Below, one piece after another: positions 37,830 through 51,400 of a stretch of 64,000 bases of DNA. The notes under the pieces are model-generated. The model was not told the DNA's origin, made no database searches, and worked only from the letters and a program-made list of their open reading frames with translations. The number at the start of each line of letters is the position of its first letter. Positions within the stretch are counted from its first letter, which is position 1. Source of the DNA: Litoditis marina (Eukaryota; Nematoda; Chromadorea; Rhabditida; Rhabditidae); assembly GCA_964036275.1 (NCBI GenBank), contig OZ038435.1, positions 23,046,559 to 23,110,558 on the forward strand. The letters run 5' to 3'. The translations under genes and the position numbers were made by a program.

Positions 37830-40560
37830 GTCTAAACATGACCGATTTAATGTAGTAAGCCAGTGTTGATAAACCTTCTCTTACGTTACTTTCATGAAGT
37901 TATATGTTACTCATTGAGCATAAGTTGATGTCTCGAGGTTCCTCCCAATTTCCCACGAGACACGTGACTTAGTACACGCAGGGAGAACATAATTGTAATT
38001 GTCTTAACATGACCGATTCAATATAGTAGGCCAGTGTTGATAAACCATCTTATACGTTACCTTCATGAAGTAATATGTTACTCATTGAAAATAAATTGAT
38101 GTCTCGAGGTTCCTCCCAATTTCCCACGAGACACGTGACTTAGTACACGCAGGGAGAACATAATTGTAATTGTCTAAACATGACCGATTTAATGTAGTAG
38201 GCCAGTGTTGATAAACCTTCTCTTACGTTACTTTCATGAAGTTATATGTTACTCATTGAGAATAAGTTGATGTCTCGAGGTTCCTCCCAATTTCCCACGA
38301 GACACGTGACTTAGTACACGTAGGGAGAACATGATTGTAATTGTCTTAACATGACCGATTTAATGTAGTAGGCCAGTGTTGATAAACCTTCTCTTACGTA
38401 CTTTCATGAAGTTATATGTTACTCATTGAGAATAAGTTGATGTCTCGAGGTTCCTCCCAATTTCCCACGAGACACGTGACTTAGTACACGCAGGGAGAAC
38501 ATAATTGTAATTGTCTTAACATGACCGATTTAATGTAGTAGGCCAGTGTTGATAAACCATCTTATACGTTACCTTCATGAAGTAATATGTTACTCATTGA
38601 AAATAAATTGATGTCTCGAGGTTCCTCCCAATTTCCCACGAGACACGTGACTTAGTACACGCAGGGAGGAACATAATTGTAATTGTCTAAACATGACCGA
38701 TTTAATGTAGTAGGCCAGTGTTGATAAACCTTCTCTTACGTTACTTTCATGAAGTTATATGTTACTCATTGAGAATAAGTTGATGTCTCGAGGTTCCTCC
38801 CAATTTCCCACGAGACACGTGACTTAGTACACGCAGGGAGAACATAATTGTAATTGTCTTAACATGACCGATTTAATGTAGTAGGCCAGTGTTGATAAAC
38901 CTTCTCTACGTTACCTTCATGAAGTTATATGTTACTCATTGAGAATAAGTTGACGTCTCGAGGTTCCTCCAATTTCCCACGAGACACGTGACTTAGTACA
39001 CGCAGGGAGAACATAATTGTAATTGTCTTAACATGACCGATTCAATGTAGTAGGCCAGTGTTGATAAACCATCTTATACGTTACCTTCATGAAGTAATAT
39101 GTTACTCATTGAAAATAAATGATGTCTCGAGGTTCCTCCAATTTCCCACGAGACACGTGACTTAGTACACGCAGGGAGAACATAATTGTAATTGTCTAAA
39201 CATGACGATTTAATGTAGTAGGTCAGTGTTGATAACCTTCTCTTACGTTACTTTCATGAAGTTATATGTTACTCATTGAGAATAAGTTGATGTCTCGAGG
39301 TTCCTCCCAATTTCCCACGAGACACGTGACTTAGTACACGCAGGGAGAACATAATTGTTATTGTCTAAACATGACCGATTTAATGTAGTAGGCCAGTGTT
39401 GATAAACCTTCTCTTACGTTACTTTCATGAAGTAATATGTTACTCATTGAGAATAAATTGATGTTTCGAGGTTCCTCCCTATTTTCCACGAGACACGTGA
39501 CTTAGTACACGCAGGGAGAACATAAATGTTATTGTCTAAACACGACCGATTAAATGTAGTAGGCCAGTGTTGATAAACCAGCTCTTACGTTATTTTCATT
39601 GAGTAATATGTTACTCATTGAGAATAAATTGATGTCTCGAGGTTTTTCCCGATTTCCCACAAGACACGTGACTTAGTACACGCAGGGAGAACATAATTGT
39701 AATTGTCTAAACATGACCGATTTAATGTAGTAGGCCAGTGTTGATAAACCTTCTCTTACGTTACTTTCATGAGTTATATGTTACTCATTGAGAATAAGTT
39801 GATGTTTCGAGGTTCCTCCCAATTTCCCACGAGAAACGTGACTTAGTACACGCAGGGAGAACATAATTGTAATTGTCTAAACATGACCAATTTAATGTAG
39901 TAGGCCAGTGTTGATAAACCTCTCTTACGTTACTTTCATGAAGTTATATGTTACTCATTGAGAATGACCGATTTAATGTAGTAGGCCAGTGTTGATAAAC
40001 CTTTTTCTTACGTTACTTTCATGAAGTAATATGTTACTCATTGAGAATAAATTGATGTTTCGAGGTTCCTCCCAATTTCCCACGAGATACGTGACTTAGT
40101 ACACGCAGGGAGAACATAATTGTTATTGTCTAAACATGACCGATTTAATGTAGTAGGCCAGTGTTGATAAATCTTCTCTTACGTTACTTTCATGAAGTAA
40201 TATGTTACTCATTGAGAATAAATTGATGTTTCGAGGTTCCTTCCAATTTTCCACGAGACACGTGCCTTAGTACACGCAGGGAGAACATAATTGTTATTGT
40301 CTAAACACGACCGATTTAATGTAGTAGGCCAGTGTTGATAAACCAGCTCTTACGTTATTTTCATTGAGTAATATGTTACTCATTGAGAATAAATTGATGT
40401 CTCGAGGTTTTTCCCGATTTCCCACAAGACACGTGACTTAGTACACGCAGGAGAACATAATTGTAATTGTCTAAACATGACCGATTTAATGTAGTAAGCC
40501 AGTGTTGATAAACCTTCTCTACGTTACTTTCATGAAGTTATATGTTACTCATTGAGAATA
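37830..40560 (+). repeat. Segmental duplication block, copy 1 (5.70-kb offset)
   Basis: Matches about 43530-46260 at offsets of 5698-5700. Shared rare variants in order are tagtaagcc, cattgagcataag (37911 and 43611), gattcaatatag, cacgtagggagaacatgattg (about 38320 and 44018), gttgacgtctcg (38951 and 44650) and the truncated-unit junction (39961 and 45661). The limits are where variants stop matching. Confidence 0.85.
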
Positions 40561-42860
40561 AGTTGATGTTTCGAGGTTCCTCCCAATTTCCACGAGAAAC
40601 GTGACTTAGTACACGCAGGGAGAACATAATTGTAATTGTCTAAACATGACCAATTTAATGTAGTAGGCCAGTGTTGATAAACCTTCTCTTACGTTACTTT
40701 CATCAAGTATATGTTACTCATTGAGAATAAATTGATGTTTCGAGGTTCCCCCCAATTTTCCACGAGATACGTGACTTAGTACACGCAGGGAGAACATAAT
40801 TGTTATTGTCTAAACACGACCGATTGAATGTAGTAGGCCAGTGTTGATAAACCAGCTCTTACGTTATTTTCATTGAGTAATATGTTACTCATTGAGAATA
40901 AGTTGATGTCTCGAGGTTCTCCCAATTTCCCACGAGACACGTGACTTAGTACACGCAGGGAGAACATAATTGTAATTGTCTTAACATGACCGATTCAATG
41001 TAGTAGGCCAGTGTTGATAAACCATCTTATACGTTACCTTCATGAAGTAATATGTTACTCATTGAAAATAAATTGATGTCTCGAGGTTCCTCCCAATTTT
41101 CCCACGAGACACGTGACTTAGTACACGCAGGGAGAACATAATTGTAATTGTCTAAACATGACCGATTTAATGTAGTAGGTCAGTGTTGATAACCTTCTCT
41201 TACGTTACTTTCATGAAGTTATATGTTACTCATTGAGAATAAGTTGATGTCTCGAGGTTCCTCCCAATTTCCCACGAGACACGTGACTTAGTACACGCAG
41301 GGAGAACATAATTGTTATTGTCTAAACATGACGATTTATGTAGTAGGCCAGTGTTGATAAACCTTCTCTTACGTTACTTTCATGAAGTAATATGTTACTC
41401 ATTGAGAATAAATTGATGTTTCGAGGTTCCTCCCTATTTTCCACGAGACACGTGACTTAGTACACGCAGGGAGAACATAATTGTTATTGTCTAAACACGA
41501 CCGATTAAACGTAGTAGGCCAGTGTTTGATAAACCAGCTCTTACGTTATTTTCATTGAGTAATATGTTTACTCATTGAGAATAAATTGATGTCTCGAGGT
41601 TTTTCCCGATTTCCCACAAGACACGTGACTTAGTACACGCAGGGAGAACATAATTGTAATTGTCTAAACATGACCGATTTAATGTAGTAGGCCAGTGTTG
41701 ATAAACCTTCTCTTACGTTACTTTCATGAAGTTATATGTTACTCATTGAGAATAAGTTGATGTTTCGAGGTTCCTCCCAATTTCCCACGAGAAACGTGAC
41801 TTAGTACACGCAGGGAGAACATAATTGTAATTGTCTAAACATGACCAATTTAATGTAGTAGGCCAGTGTTGATAAACCTTCTCTTACGTTACTTTCATGA
41901 AGTTATATGTTACTCATTGAGAATGACCGATTTAATGTAGTAGGCCAGTGTTGATAAACCTTTTTCTTACGTTACTTTCATGAAGTAATATGTTACTCAT
42001 TGAGAATAAATTGATGTTTCGAGGTTCCTCCCAATTTCCCACGAGATACGTGACTTAGTACACGCAGGGAGAACATAATTGTTATTGTCTAAACATGACC
42101 GATTTAATGTAGTAGGCCAGTGTTGATAAATCTTCTCTTACGTTACTTTCATGAAGTAATATGTTACTCATTGAGAATAAATTGATGTTTCGAGGTTCCT
42201 TCCAATTTTCCACGAGACACGTGCCTTAGTACACGCAGGGAGAACATAATTGTTATTGTCTAAACACGACCGATTTAATGTAGTAGGCCAGTGTTGATAA
42301 ACCAGCTCTTACGTTATTTTCATTGAGTAATATGTTACTCATTGAGAATAAATTGATGTCTCGAGGTTTTCCCGATTTCCCACAAGACACGTGACTTAGT
42401 ACACGCAGGGAGAACATAATTGTAATTGTCTAAACATGACCGATTTAATGTAGTAAGCCAGTGTTGATAAACCTTCTCTTACGTTACTTTCATGAAGTTA
42501 TATGTTACTCATTGAGATAAGTTGATGTTTCGAGGTTCCTCCCAATTTCCCACGAGAAACGTGGACTTAGTACACGCAGGGAGAACATAATTGTAATTGT
42601 CTAAACATGACCATTTAATGTAGTAGGCCAGTGTTGATAAACCTTCTCTTACGTTACTTTCATCAAGTAATATGTTACTCATTGAGAATAAATTGATGTT
42701 TCGAGGTTCCCCCAATTTTCCACGAGATACGTGACTTAGTACACGCAGGGAGAACATAATTGTTATTGTCTAAACACGACGATTGAATGTAGTAGGCCAG
42801 TGTTGATAAACAGCTCTTACGTATTTTCATTGAGTAATATGTTACTCATTGAGAATAAGT
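39270..42860 (+). repeat. About 1.96-kb higher-order repeat, two copies
   Basis: About 39.27-40.90 and 41.23-42.86 kb share ctccctattttcc (39480 and 41435), the truncated junction (39961 and 41922), gtgccttag, tagtaagcc, catcaagta (40701 and 42661), a C-run gaggttccccc variant and gattgaatg. Offsets are 1955-1961. It overlaps the end of the 5.70-kb duplication, so duplications of different sizes are nested. Confidence 0.82.
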
Positions 42861-43529
42861 TGATGTCTCGAGGTTCCTCCCAATTTCCCACGAGACACGT
42901 GACTTAGTACACGCAGGGAGAACATAATTGTAATTGTCTTAACATGACCGATTTAATGTAGTAGGCCAGTGTTGATAAACCTTCTCTTACGTTACTTTCA
43001 TGAAGTTATATGTTACTCATTGAGAATAAGTTGATGTCTCGAGGTTCCTCCCAATTTCCCACGAGACACGTGACTTAGTACACGCAGGGAGAACATAATT
43101 GTAATTGTCTTAACATGACCGATTTAATGTAGTAGGCCAGTGTTGATAAACCTTCTCTTACGTTACTTTCATGAAGTTATATGTTACTCATTGAGAATGA
43201 CCGATTTAATGTAGTAGGCCAGTGTTGATAAACCTTTTTCTTACGTTACTTTCATGAAGTAATATGTTACTCATTGAGAATAAATTGATGTTTCGAGGTT
43301 CCTCCCAATTTTCCACGAGAAACGTGACTTAGTACACGCAGGGAGAACATAATTGTAATTGTCTAAACATGACCGATTTAATGTAGTAAGCCAGTGTTGA
43401 TAAACCTTCTCTTACGTTACTTTCATGAAGTTATATGTTACTCATTGAGAATAAGTTGATGTTTCGAGGTTCCTCCCAATTTCCCACGAGAACGTGACTT
43501 AGTACACGCAGGGAGAACATAATTGTAAT

Positions 43530-46260
43530 TGTCCTAAACATGACCGATTTAATGTAGTAAGCCAGTGTTGATAACCTCTCTTACGTTACTTTCATGAAGT
43601 TATATGTTACTCATTGAGCATAAGTTGATGTCTCGAGGTTCCTCCCAATTTCCCACGAGACACGTGACTTAGTACACGCAGGGAGAACATAATTGTAATT
43701 GTCTTAACATGACCGATTCAATATAGTAGGCCAGTGTTGATAAACCATCTTATACGTTACCTTCATGAAGTAATATGTTACTCATTGAAAATAAATTGAT
43801 GTCTCGAGGTTCTCCCAATTTCCCACGAGACACGTGACTTAGTACACGCAGGAGAACATAATTGTAATTGTCTAAACATGACCGATTTAATGTAGTAGGC
43901 CAGTGTTGATAAACCTTCTCTTACGTTACTTTCATGAAGTTATATGTTACTCATTGAGAATAAGTTGATGTCTCGAGGTTCCTCCCAATTTCCCACGAGA
44001 CACGTGACTTAGTACACGTAGGGAGAACATGATTGTAATTGTCTTAACATGACCGATTTAATGTAGTAGGCCAGTGTTGATAAACCTTCTCTACGTTACT
44101 TTCATGAAGTTATATGTTACTCATTGAGAATAAGTTGATGTCTCGAGGTTCCTCCCCAATTTTCCCACGAGACACGTGACTTAGTACACGCAGGGAGAAC
44201 ATAATTGTAATTGTCTTAACATGACCGATTTAATGTAGTAGGCCAGTGTTGATAAACCATCTTATACGTTACCTTCATGAAGTAATATGTTACTCATTGA
44301 AAATAAATTGATGTCTCGAGGTTCCTCCCAATTTCCCACGAGACACGTGACTTAGTACACGCAGGGAGAACATAATTGTAATTGTCTAAACATGACCGAT
44401 TTAATGTAGTAGGCCAGTGTTGATAAACATTCTCTTACGTTACTTTCATGAAGTTATATGTTACTCATTGAGAATAAGTTGATGTCTCGAGGTTCCTCCC
44501 AATTTCCACGAGACACGTGACTTAGTACACGCAGGGAGAACATAATTGTAATTGTCTTAACATGACCGATTTAATGTAGTAGGCCAGTGTTGATAAACCT
44601 TCTCTTACGTTACCTTCATGAAGTTATATGTTACTCATTGAGAATAAGTTGACGTCTCGAGGTTCCTCCCAATTTCCCACGAGACACGTGACTTAGTACA
44701 CGCAGGGGAGAACATAATTGTAATTGTCTTAACATGACCGATTCAATGTAGTAGGCCAGTGTTGATAAACCATCTTATACGTTACCTTCATGAAGTAATA
44801 TGTTACTCATTGAAAATAAATTGATGTCTCGAGGTTCCTCCCAATTTCCCACGAGACACGTGACTTAGTACACGCAGGGAGAACATAATTGTAATTGTCT
44901 AAACATGACCGATTTAATGTAGTAGGTCAGTGTTGATAACCTTCTCTTACGTTACTTTCATGAAGTTATATGTTACTCATTGAGAATAAGTTGATGTCTC
45001 GAGGTTCCTCCCAATTTCCCACGAGACACGTGACTTAGTACACGCAGGGAGAACATAATTGTTATTGTCTAAACATGACCGATTTAATGTAGTAGGCCAG
45101 TGTTGATAAACCTTCTCTTACGTTACTTTCATGAAGTAATATGTTACTCATTGAGAATAAATTGATGTTTCGAGGTTCCTCCCAATTTTCCACGAGACAC
45201 GTGACTTAGTACACGCAGGGAGAACATAATTGTTATTGTCTAAACACGACCGATTAAATGTAGTAGGCCAGTGTTGATAAACCAGCTCTTACGTTATTTC
45301 ATTGAGTAATATGTTACTCATTGAGAATAAATTGATGTCTCGAGGTTTTTCCGATTTCCCACAAGACACGTGACTTAGTACACGCAGGGAGAACATAATT
45401 GTAATTGTCTAAACATGACCGATTTAATGTAGTAGGCCAGTGTTGATAAACCTTCTCTTACGTTACTTTCATGAAGTTATATGTTACTCATTGAGAATAA
45501 GTTGATGTTTCGAGGTTCCTCCAATTTCCCACGAGAAACGTGACTTAGTACACGCAGGGAGAACATAATTGTAATTGTCTAAACATGACCATTTATGTAG
45601 TAGGCCAGTGTTGATAAACCTCTCTTACGTTACTTTCATGAAGTTATATGTTACTCATTGAGAATGACCGATTTAATGTAGTAGGCCAGTGTTGATAACC
45701 CTTTTTCTTACGTTACTTTCACGAAGTAATATGTTACTCATTGAGAATAAATTGATGTTTCGAGGTTCCCTCCAATTTCCCACGAGATACGTGACTTAGT
45801 ACACGCAGGGAGAACATAATTGTTATTGTCTAAACATGACCGATTTAATGTAGTAGGCCAGTGTTGATAAACCTTCTCTTACGTTACTTTCATGAAGTAA
45901 TATGTTACTCATTGAGAATAAATTGATGTTTCGAGGTTCCTTCCAATTTTCCACGAGACACGTGCCTTAGTACACGCAGGGAGAACATAATGTTATTGTC
46001 TAAACACGACCGATTTAATGTAGTAGGCCAGTGTTGATAAACCAGCTCTTACGTTATTTTCATTGAGTAATATGTTACTCATTGAGAATAAATTGATGTC
46101 TCGAGGTTTTTCCCGATTTCCCACAAGACACGTGACTTAGTACACGCAGGGAGAACATAATTGTAATTGTCTAAACATGACCGATTTAATGTAGTAAGCC
46201 AGTGTTGATAAACCTTCTCTTACGTTACTTTCATGAAGTTATATGTTACTCATTGAGAAT
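43530..46260 (+). repeat. Segmental duplication block, copy 2 (5.70-kb offset)
   Basis: Partner of 37830-40560. Its second half (from about 44.6 kb) is repeated once more at about 46.74-48.4 kb: gttgacgtctcg at 44650 and 46776, truncated junction at 45661 and 47791, offset about 2.13 kb. Confidence 0.85.
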
Positions 46261-46739
46261 AAGTTGATGTCTCGAGGTTCCTCCCAATTTCCCACGAGAC
46301 ACGTGACTTAGTACACGCAGGGAGAACATAATTGTAATTGTCTTAACATGACCGATTTAATGTAGTAGGCCAGTGTTGATAAACCATCTTATACGTTACC
46401 TTCATGAAGTAATATGTTACTCATTGAAAATAAATTGATGTCTCGAGGTTCCTCCCAATTTCCCACGAGACACGTGACTTAGTACACGCAGGAGAACATA
46501 ATTGTAATTGTCTAAACATGACCGATTTAATGTAGTAGGCCAGTGTTGATAAACCTTCTCTTACGTTACTTTCATGAAGTTATATGTTACTCATTGAGAA
46601 TAAGTTGATGTCTCGAGGTTCTCCCAATTTCCCACGAGACACGTGACTTAGTACACGCAGGGAGAACATAATTGTAATTGTCTTAACATGACCGATTTAA
46701 TGTAGTAGGCCAGTGTTGATAAACCTTCTCTTACGTTAC

Positions 46740-48400
46740 CTTCATGAAGTTATATGTTACTCATTGAGAATAAGTTGACGTCTCGAGGTTCCTCCCAATT
46801 TCCCACGAGACACGTGACTTAGTACACGCAGGGAGAACATAATTGTAATTGTCTTAACATGACCGATTCAATGTAGTAGGCCAGTGTTGATAAACCATCT
46901 TATACGTTACCTTCATGAAGTAATATGTTACTCATTGAAAATAAATTGATGTCTCGAGGTTCCTCCCAATTTCCCACGAGACACGTGACTTAGTACACGC
47001 AGGGAGAACATAATTGTAATTGTCTAAACATGACCGATTTAATGTAGTAGGTCAGTGTTGATAACCTTCTCTTACGTTACTTTCATGAAGTTATATGTTA
47101 CTCATTGAGAATAAGTTGATGTCTCGAGGTTCCTCCCAATTTCCCACGAGACACGTGACTTAGTACACGCAGGGAGAACATAATTGTTATTGCTAAACAT
47201 GACCGATTTAATGTAGTAGGCCAGTGTTGATAAACCTTCTCTTACGTTACTTCATGAAGTAATATGTTACTCATTGAGAATAAATTGATGTTTCGAGGTT
47301 CCTCCCAATTTTTCCACGAGACACGTGACTTAGTACACGCAGGGAGAACATAATTGTTATTGTCTAAACACGACGATTAAATGTAGTAGGCCAGTGTTGA
47401 TAAACCAGCTCTTACGTTATTTTCATTGAGTAATATGTTACTCATTGAGAATAAATTGATGTCTCGAGGTTTTTCCCGATTTCCCACAAGACACGTGACT
47501 TAGTACACGCAGGGAGAACATAATTGTAATTGTCTAAACATGACCGATTTAATGTAGTAGGCCAGTGTTGATAAACCTTCTCTTACGTTACTTTCATGAA
47601 GTTATATGTTACTCATTGAGATAAGTTGATGTTTCGAGGTTCCTCCCAATTTCCCACGAGAAACGTGACTTAGTACACGCAGGGAGAACATAATTGTAAT
47701 TGTCTAAACATGACCAATTTAATGTAGTAGGCCAGTGTTGATGAACCTTCTCTTACGTTACTTTCATGAAGTTATATGTTACTCATTGAGAATGACCGAT
47801 TTAATGTAGTAGGCCAGTGTTGATAAACCTTTTTCTTACGTTACTTTCATGAAGTAATATGTTACTCATTGAGAATAAATTGATGTTTCGAGGTTCCTCC
47901 CAATTTCCCACGAGATACGAGACTTAGTACACGCAGGGGAGAACATAATTGTTATTGTCTAAACATGACCGATTTAATGTAGTAGGCCAGTGTTGATAAA
48001 CCTTCTCTTACGTTACTTTCATGAAGTAATATGTTACTCATTGAGAATAAATTGATGTTTCGAGTTCCTTCCAATTTCTCACGAGACACGTGCCTTAGTA
48101 CACGCAGGAGAACATAATTGTTATTGTCTAAACACGACCGATTTAATGTAGTAGGCCAGTGTTGATAAACCAGCTCTTACGTTATTTTCATTGAGTAATA
48201 TGTTACTCATTGAGAATAATTGATGTCTCGAGGTTTTTCCGATTTCCACAGACACGTGACTTAGTACACGCAGGGAGAAACCATAATTGTAATTGTCTAA
48301 ACATGACCGATTTAATGTAGTAAGCCAGTGTTGATAAACCTTCTCTTACGTTACTTTCATGAAGTTAAATGTTACTCATTGAGAATAAGTTGATGTTTCG
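46740..48400 (+). repeat. Third copy of the gttgacgtctcg-to-truncated-unit block
   Basis: Repeats about 44.61-46.26 kb with an offset of about 2.13 kb. The order is gttgacgtctcg, gattcaatg/accatcttata, aggtcag with gataacc, ttattgtctaaac, cacgacgattaaatg/accagctc, cacaagacacg, accaattt and the truncated junction at 47791. Confidence 0.8.
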
Positions 48401-51400
48401 AGGTTCCTCCCAATTTCCCACGAGAAACGTGACTTAGTACACGCAGGGAGAACATAATTGTAATTGTCTAAACATGACCAATTTAATGTAGTAGGCCAGT
48501 GTTGATAAACCTTCTCTTACGTACTTTCATCAAGTAATATGTTACTCATTGAGAATAAATTGATGTTTCGAGGTTCCTCCCAATTTTCCACGAGATACGT
48601 GACTTAGTACACGCAGGGAGAACATAATTGTAATTGTCTAAACATGACCGATTTAATGTAGTAGGCCAGTGTTGATAAACCTTCTCTTACGTTACTTTCA
48701 TGAAGTTATATGTTACTCATTGAGAATAAGTTGATGTCTCCGAGGTTCCTCCCAATTTCCCACGAGACACGTGACTTAGTACACGCAGGGAAGACATAAT
48801 TGTAAGTGTCTTAACATGCCGATTAATGTAGTAGGCCAGTGTTGATAAACCTTCTCTTACGTTACTTTCATGAAGTAATATGTAACTCATTGAGAATAAA
48901 TTGATGTTTCGAGGTTCCTTCCAATTTTCCACGAGACACGTGCCTTAGTACACGCAGGGAGAACATAATTGTTATTGTCTAAACACGACCGATTTAATGT
49001 AGTAGGCCAGTGTTGATAAACCAGCTCTTACGTTATTTTCATTGAGTAATATGTTACTCATTGAGAATAAATTGATGTCTCGAGGTTTTTCCCGATTTCC
49101 CACAAGACACGTGACTTAGTACACGCAGGGAGAACATAAATTGTAATTGTCTAAACATGACCGATTTAATGTAGTAAGCCAGTGTTGATAAACCTTCTCT
49201 TACGTTACTTTCATGAAGTTATATGTTACTCATTGAGATAAGTTGATGTTTCGAGGTTCCTCCCAATTTCCCACGAGAAACGTGACTTAGTACACGCAGG
49301 GAGAACATAATTGTAATTGTCTAAACATGACCAATTTAATGTAGTAGGACCAGTGTTGATAAACCTTCCTCTTACGTTACTTTCATCAAGTAATATGTTA
49401 CTCATTGAGAATAAATTGATGTTTCGAGGTTCCTCCCAATTTTCCACGAGATACGTGACTTAGTACACGCAGGAGAACATAATTGTAATTGTCTAAACAT
49501 GACCGATTTAATGTAGTAGGCCAGTGTTGATAAACCTTCTCTTACGTTACTTTCATGAAGTTATATGTTACTCATTGAGAATAAGTTGATGTCTCGAGGT
49601 TCCTCCCAATTTCCCACGAGACACGTGACTTAGTACACGCAGGAGAACATAATTGTAAGTGTCTTAACATGACCGATTTAATGTAGTAGGCCAGTGTTGA
49701 TAAACCTTCTCTTACGTTACCTTCATGAAGTTATATGTTACTCATTGAGAATAAGTTGATGTCTCGAGGTTTCTCCCAATTTCCCACGAGACACGTGACT
49801 TAGTACACGCAGGGAGAACATAATTGTAATTGTCTTAACATGACCGATTTAATGTAGTAGGCCAGTGTTGATAAACCATCTCTTACGTTACTTTCATGAA
49901 GTTATATGTTACTCATTGAGAATAAGTTGATGTCTCGAGGTTCCTCCCAATTTCCCACGAGACACGTGACTTAGTACACGCAGGGAGAACATAATTGTAA
50001 TTGTCTTAAAATGACCGATTTAATGTAGTAGGCCTAGTGTTGATAAACCTTCTCTTACGTTACTTTCATGAAGTAATATGTTACTCATTGAGAATAAATT
50101 GATGTTTCGAGGTTCCTCCCGATTTCCCACGAGACACGTGACTTAGTACACGCAGGGAAAACACAATTGTATTGTCTAAAACATGACCGATTTAATGTAG
50201 TAGGGCAGTGTTGATAAACCTTCTCTTACGTTACTTTCATGAAGTAATATGTTACTCATTGAGAATAAATTGATGTTTCGAGGTTCCTCCCAATTTTCCA
50301 CGAGGACACGTGACTTAGTACACGCAGGGAAAACACAATTGTAATTGTCTAAACATGACCGATTTAATGTAGTAGGTCAGTGTTGATAAACCTTTTCTTA
50401 CGTTACTTTCATGAAGTATATGTTACTCATTGAGAATAAGTTGATGTCTCGAGGTTCCTCCCAATTTCCCACGAGGACACGTGACTCAGTACACGCAGGG
50501 AGAACATAATGGTAATTGTCTAAACATGACCGATTTAATGTAGTAGGGCAGTGTTGATAAACCTTCTCTTACGTTACTTTCATGAAGTAATATGTTACTC
50601 ATTGAGAATAAATAGATGTTTCGAGGTTTCCTCCCAATTTTCCACGAGACACGTGGACTTGTACACGCAGGGAAAACCAATTGTAATTGTCTAAACATGA
50701 CCGATTTAATGTAGTAGGTCAGTGTTGATAAACCTTTTCTTACGTTACTTTCATGAAGTTATATGTTACTCATTGAGAATAAGTTGATGTCTCGAGGTTC
50801 CTCCCAATTTCCCACGAGACACGTGACTCAGTACACGCAGGGAGAACATAATTGTAATTGTCTAAACATGACCGATTTATGTAGTAGGCCAGTGTTGATA
50901 AACCTTCTCTTACGTTACTTTCATGAAGTTATATGTTACTCATTGAGAATAAGTTGATGTCTCGAGGTTCCTCCCAATTTCCCACGTGACACGTGACTTA
51001 GTACACGCAGGGAGAACATAATTGTAATTGTCTTAACATGACCGATTTAATGTAGTAGGCAGTGTTGATAAACCTTCTCTTACGTTACTTTCATGAAGTT
51101 ATATGTTACTCATTGAATAAGTTGATGTCTCGAGGTCCTCCCAATTTCCCACGAGACACGAGACTTAGTACACGCAGGGAGAACATAATTGTAATTGTCT
51201 TAACATGACCGATTCAATGTAGTAGGCCAGTGTTGATAAATCCTCTTATACGTTACCTTCATGAAGTAATATGTTACTCATTGAAAATAAATTGATGTCT
51301 CGAGGTTCCTCCCAAATTCCCACGAGACACGTGACTTAGTACACGCAGGGAGAACATAATTGAAATTGTCTAAACATGACCGATTAATGTAGTAGGCCAG

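Noticed and set aside
50763..50957. Plus-strand ORF of 64 aa
   Set aside because: It exists only because a 1-bp deletion in gatttatgtag shifts frame past the usual stop. The sequence is ordinary satellite.
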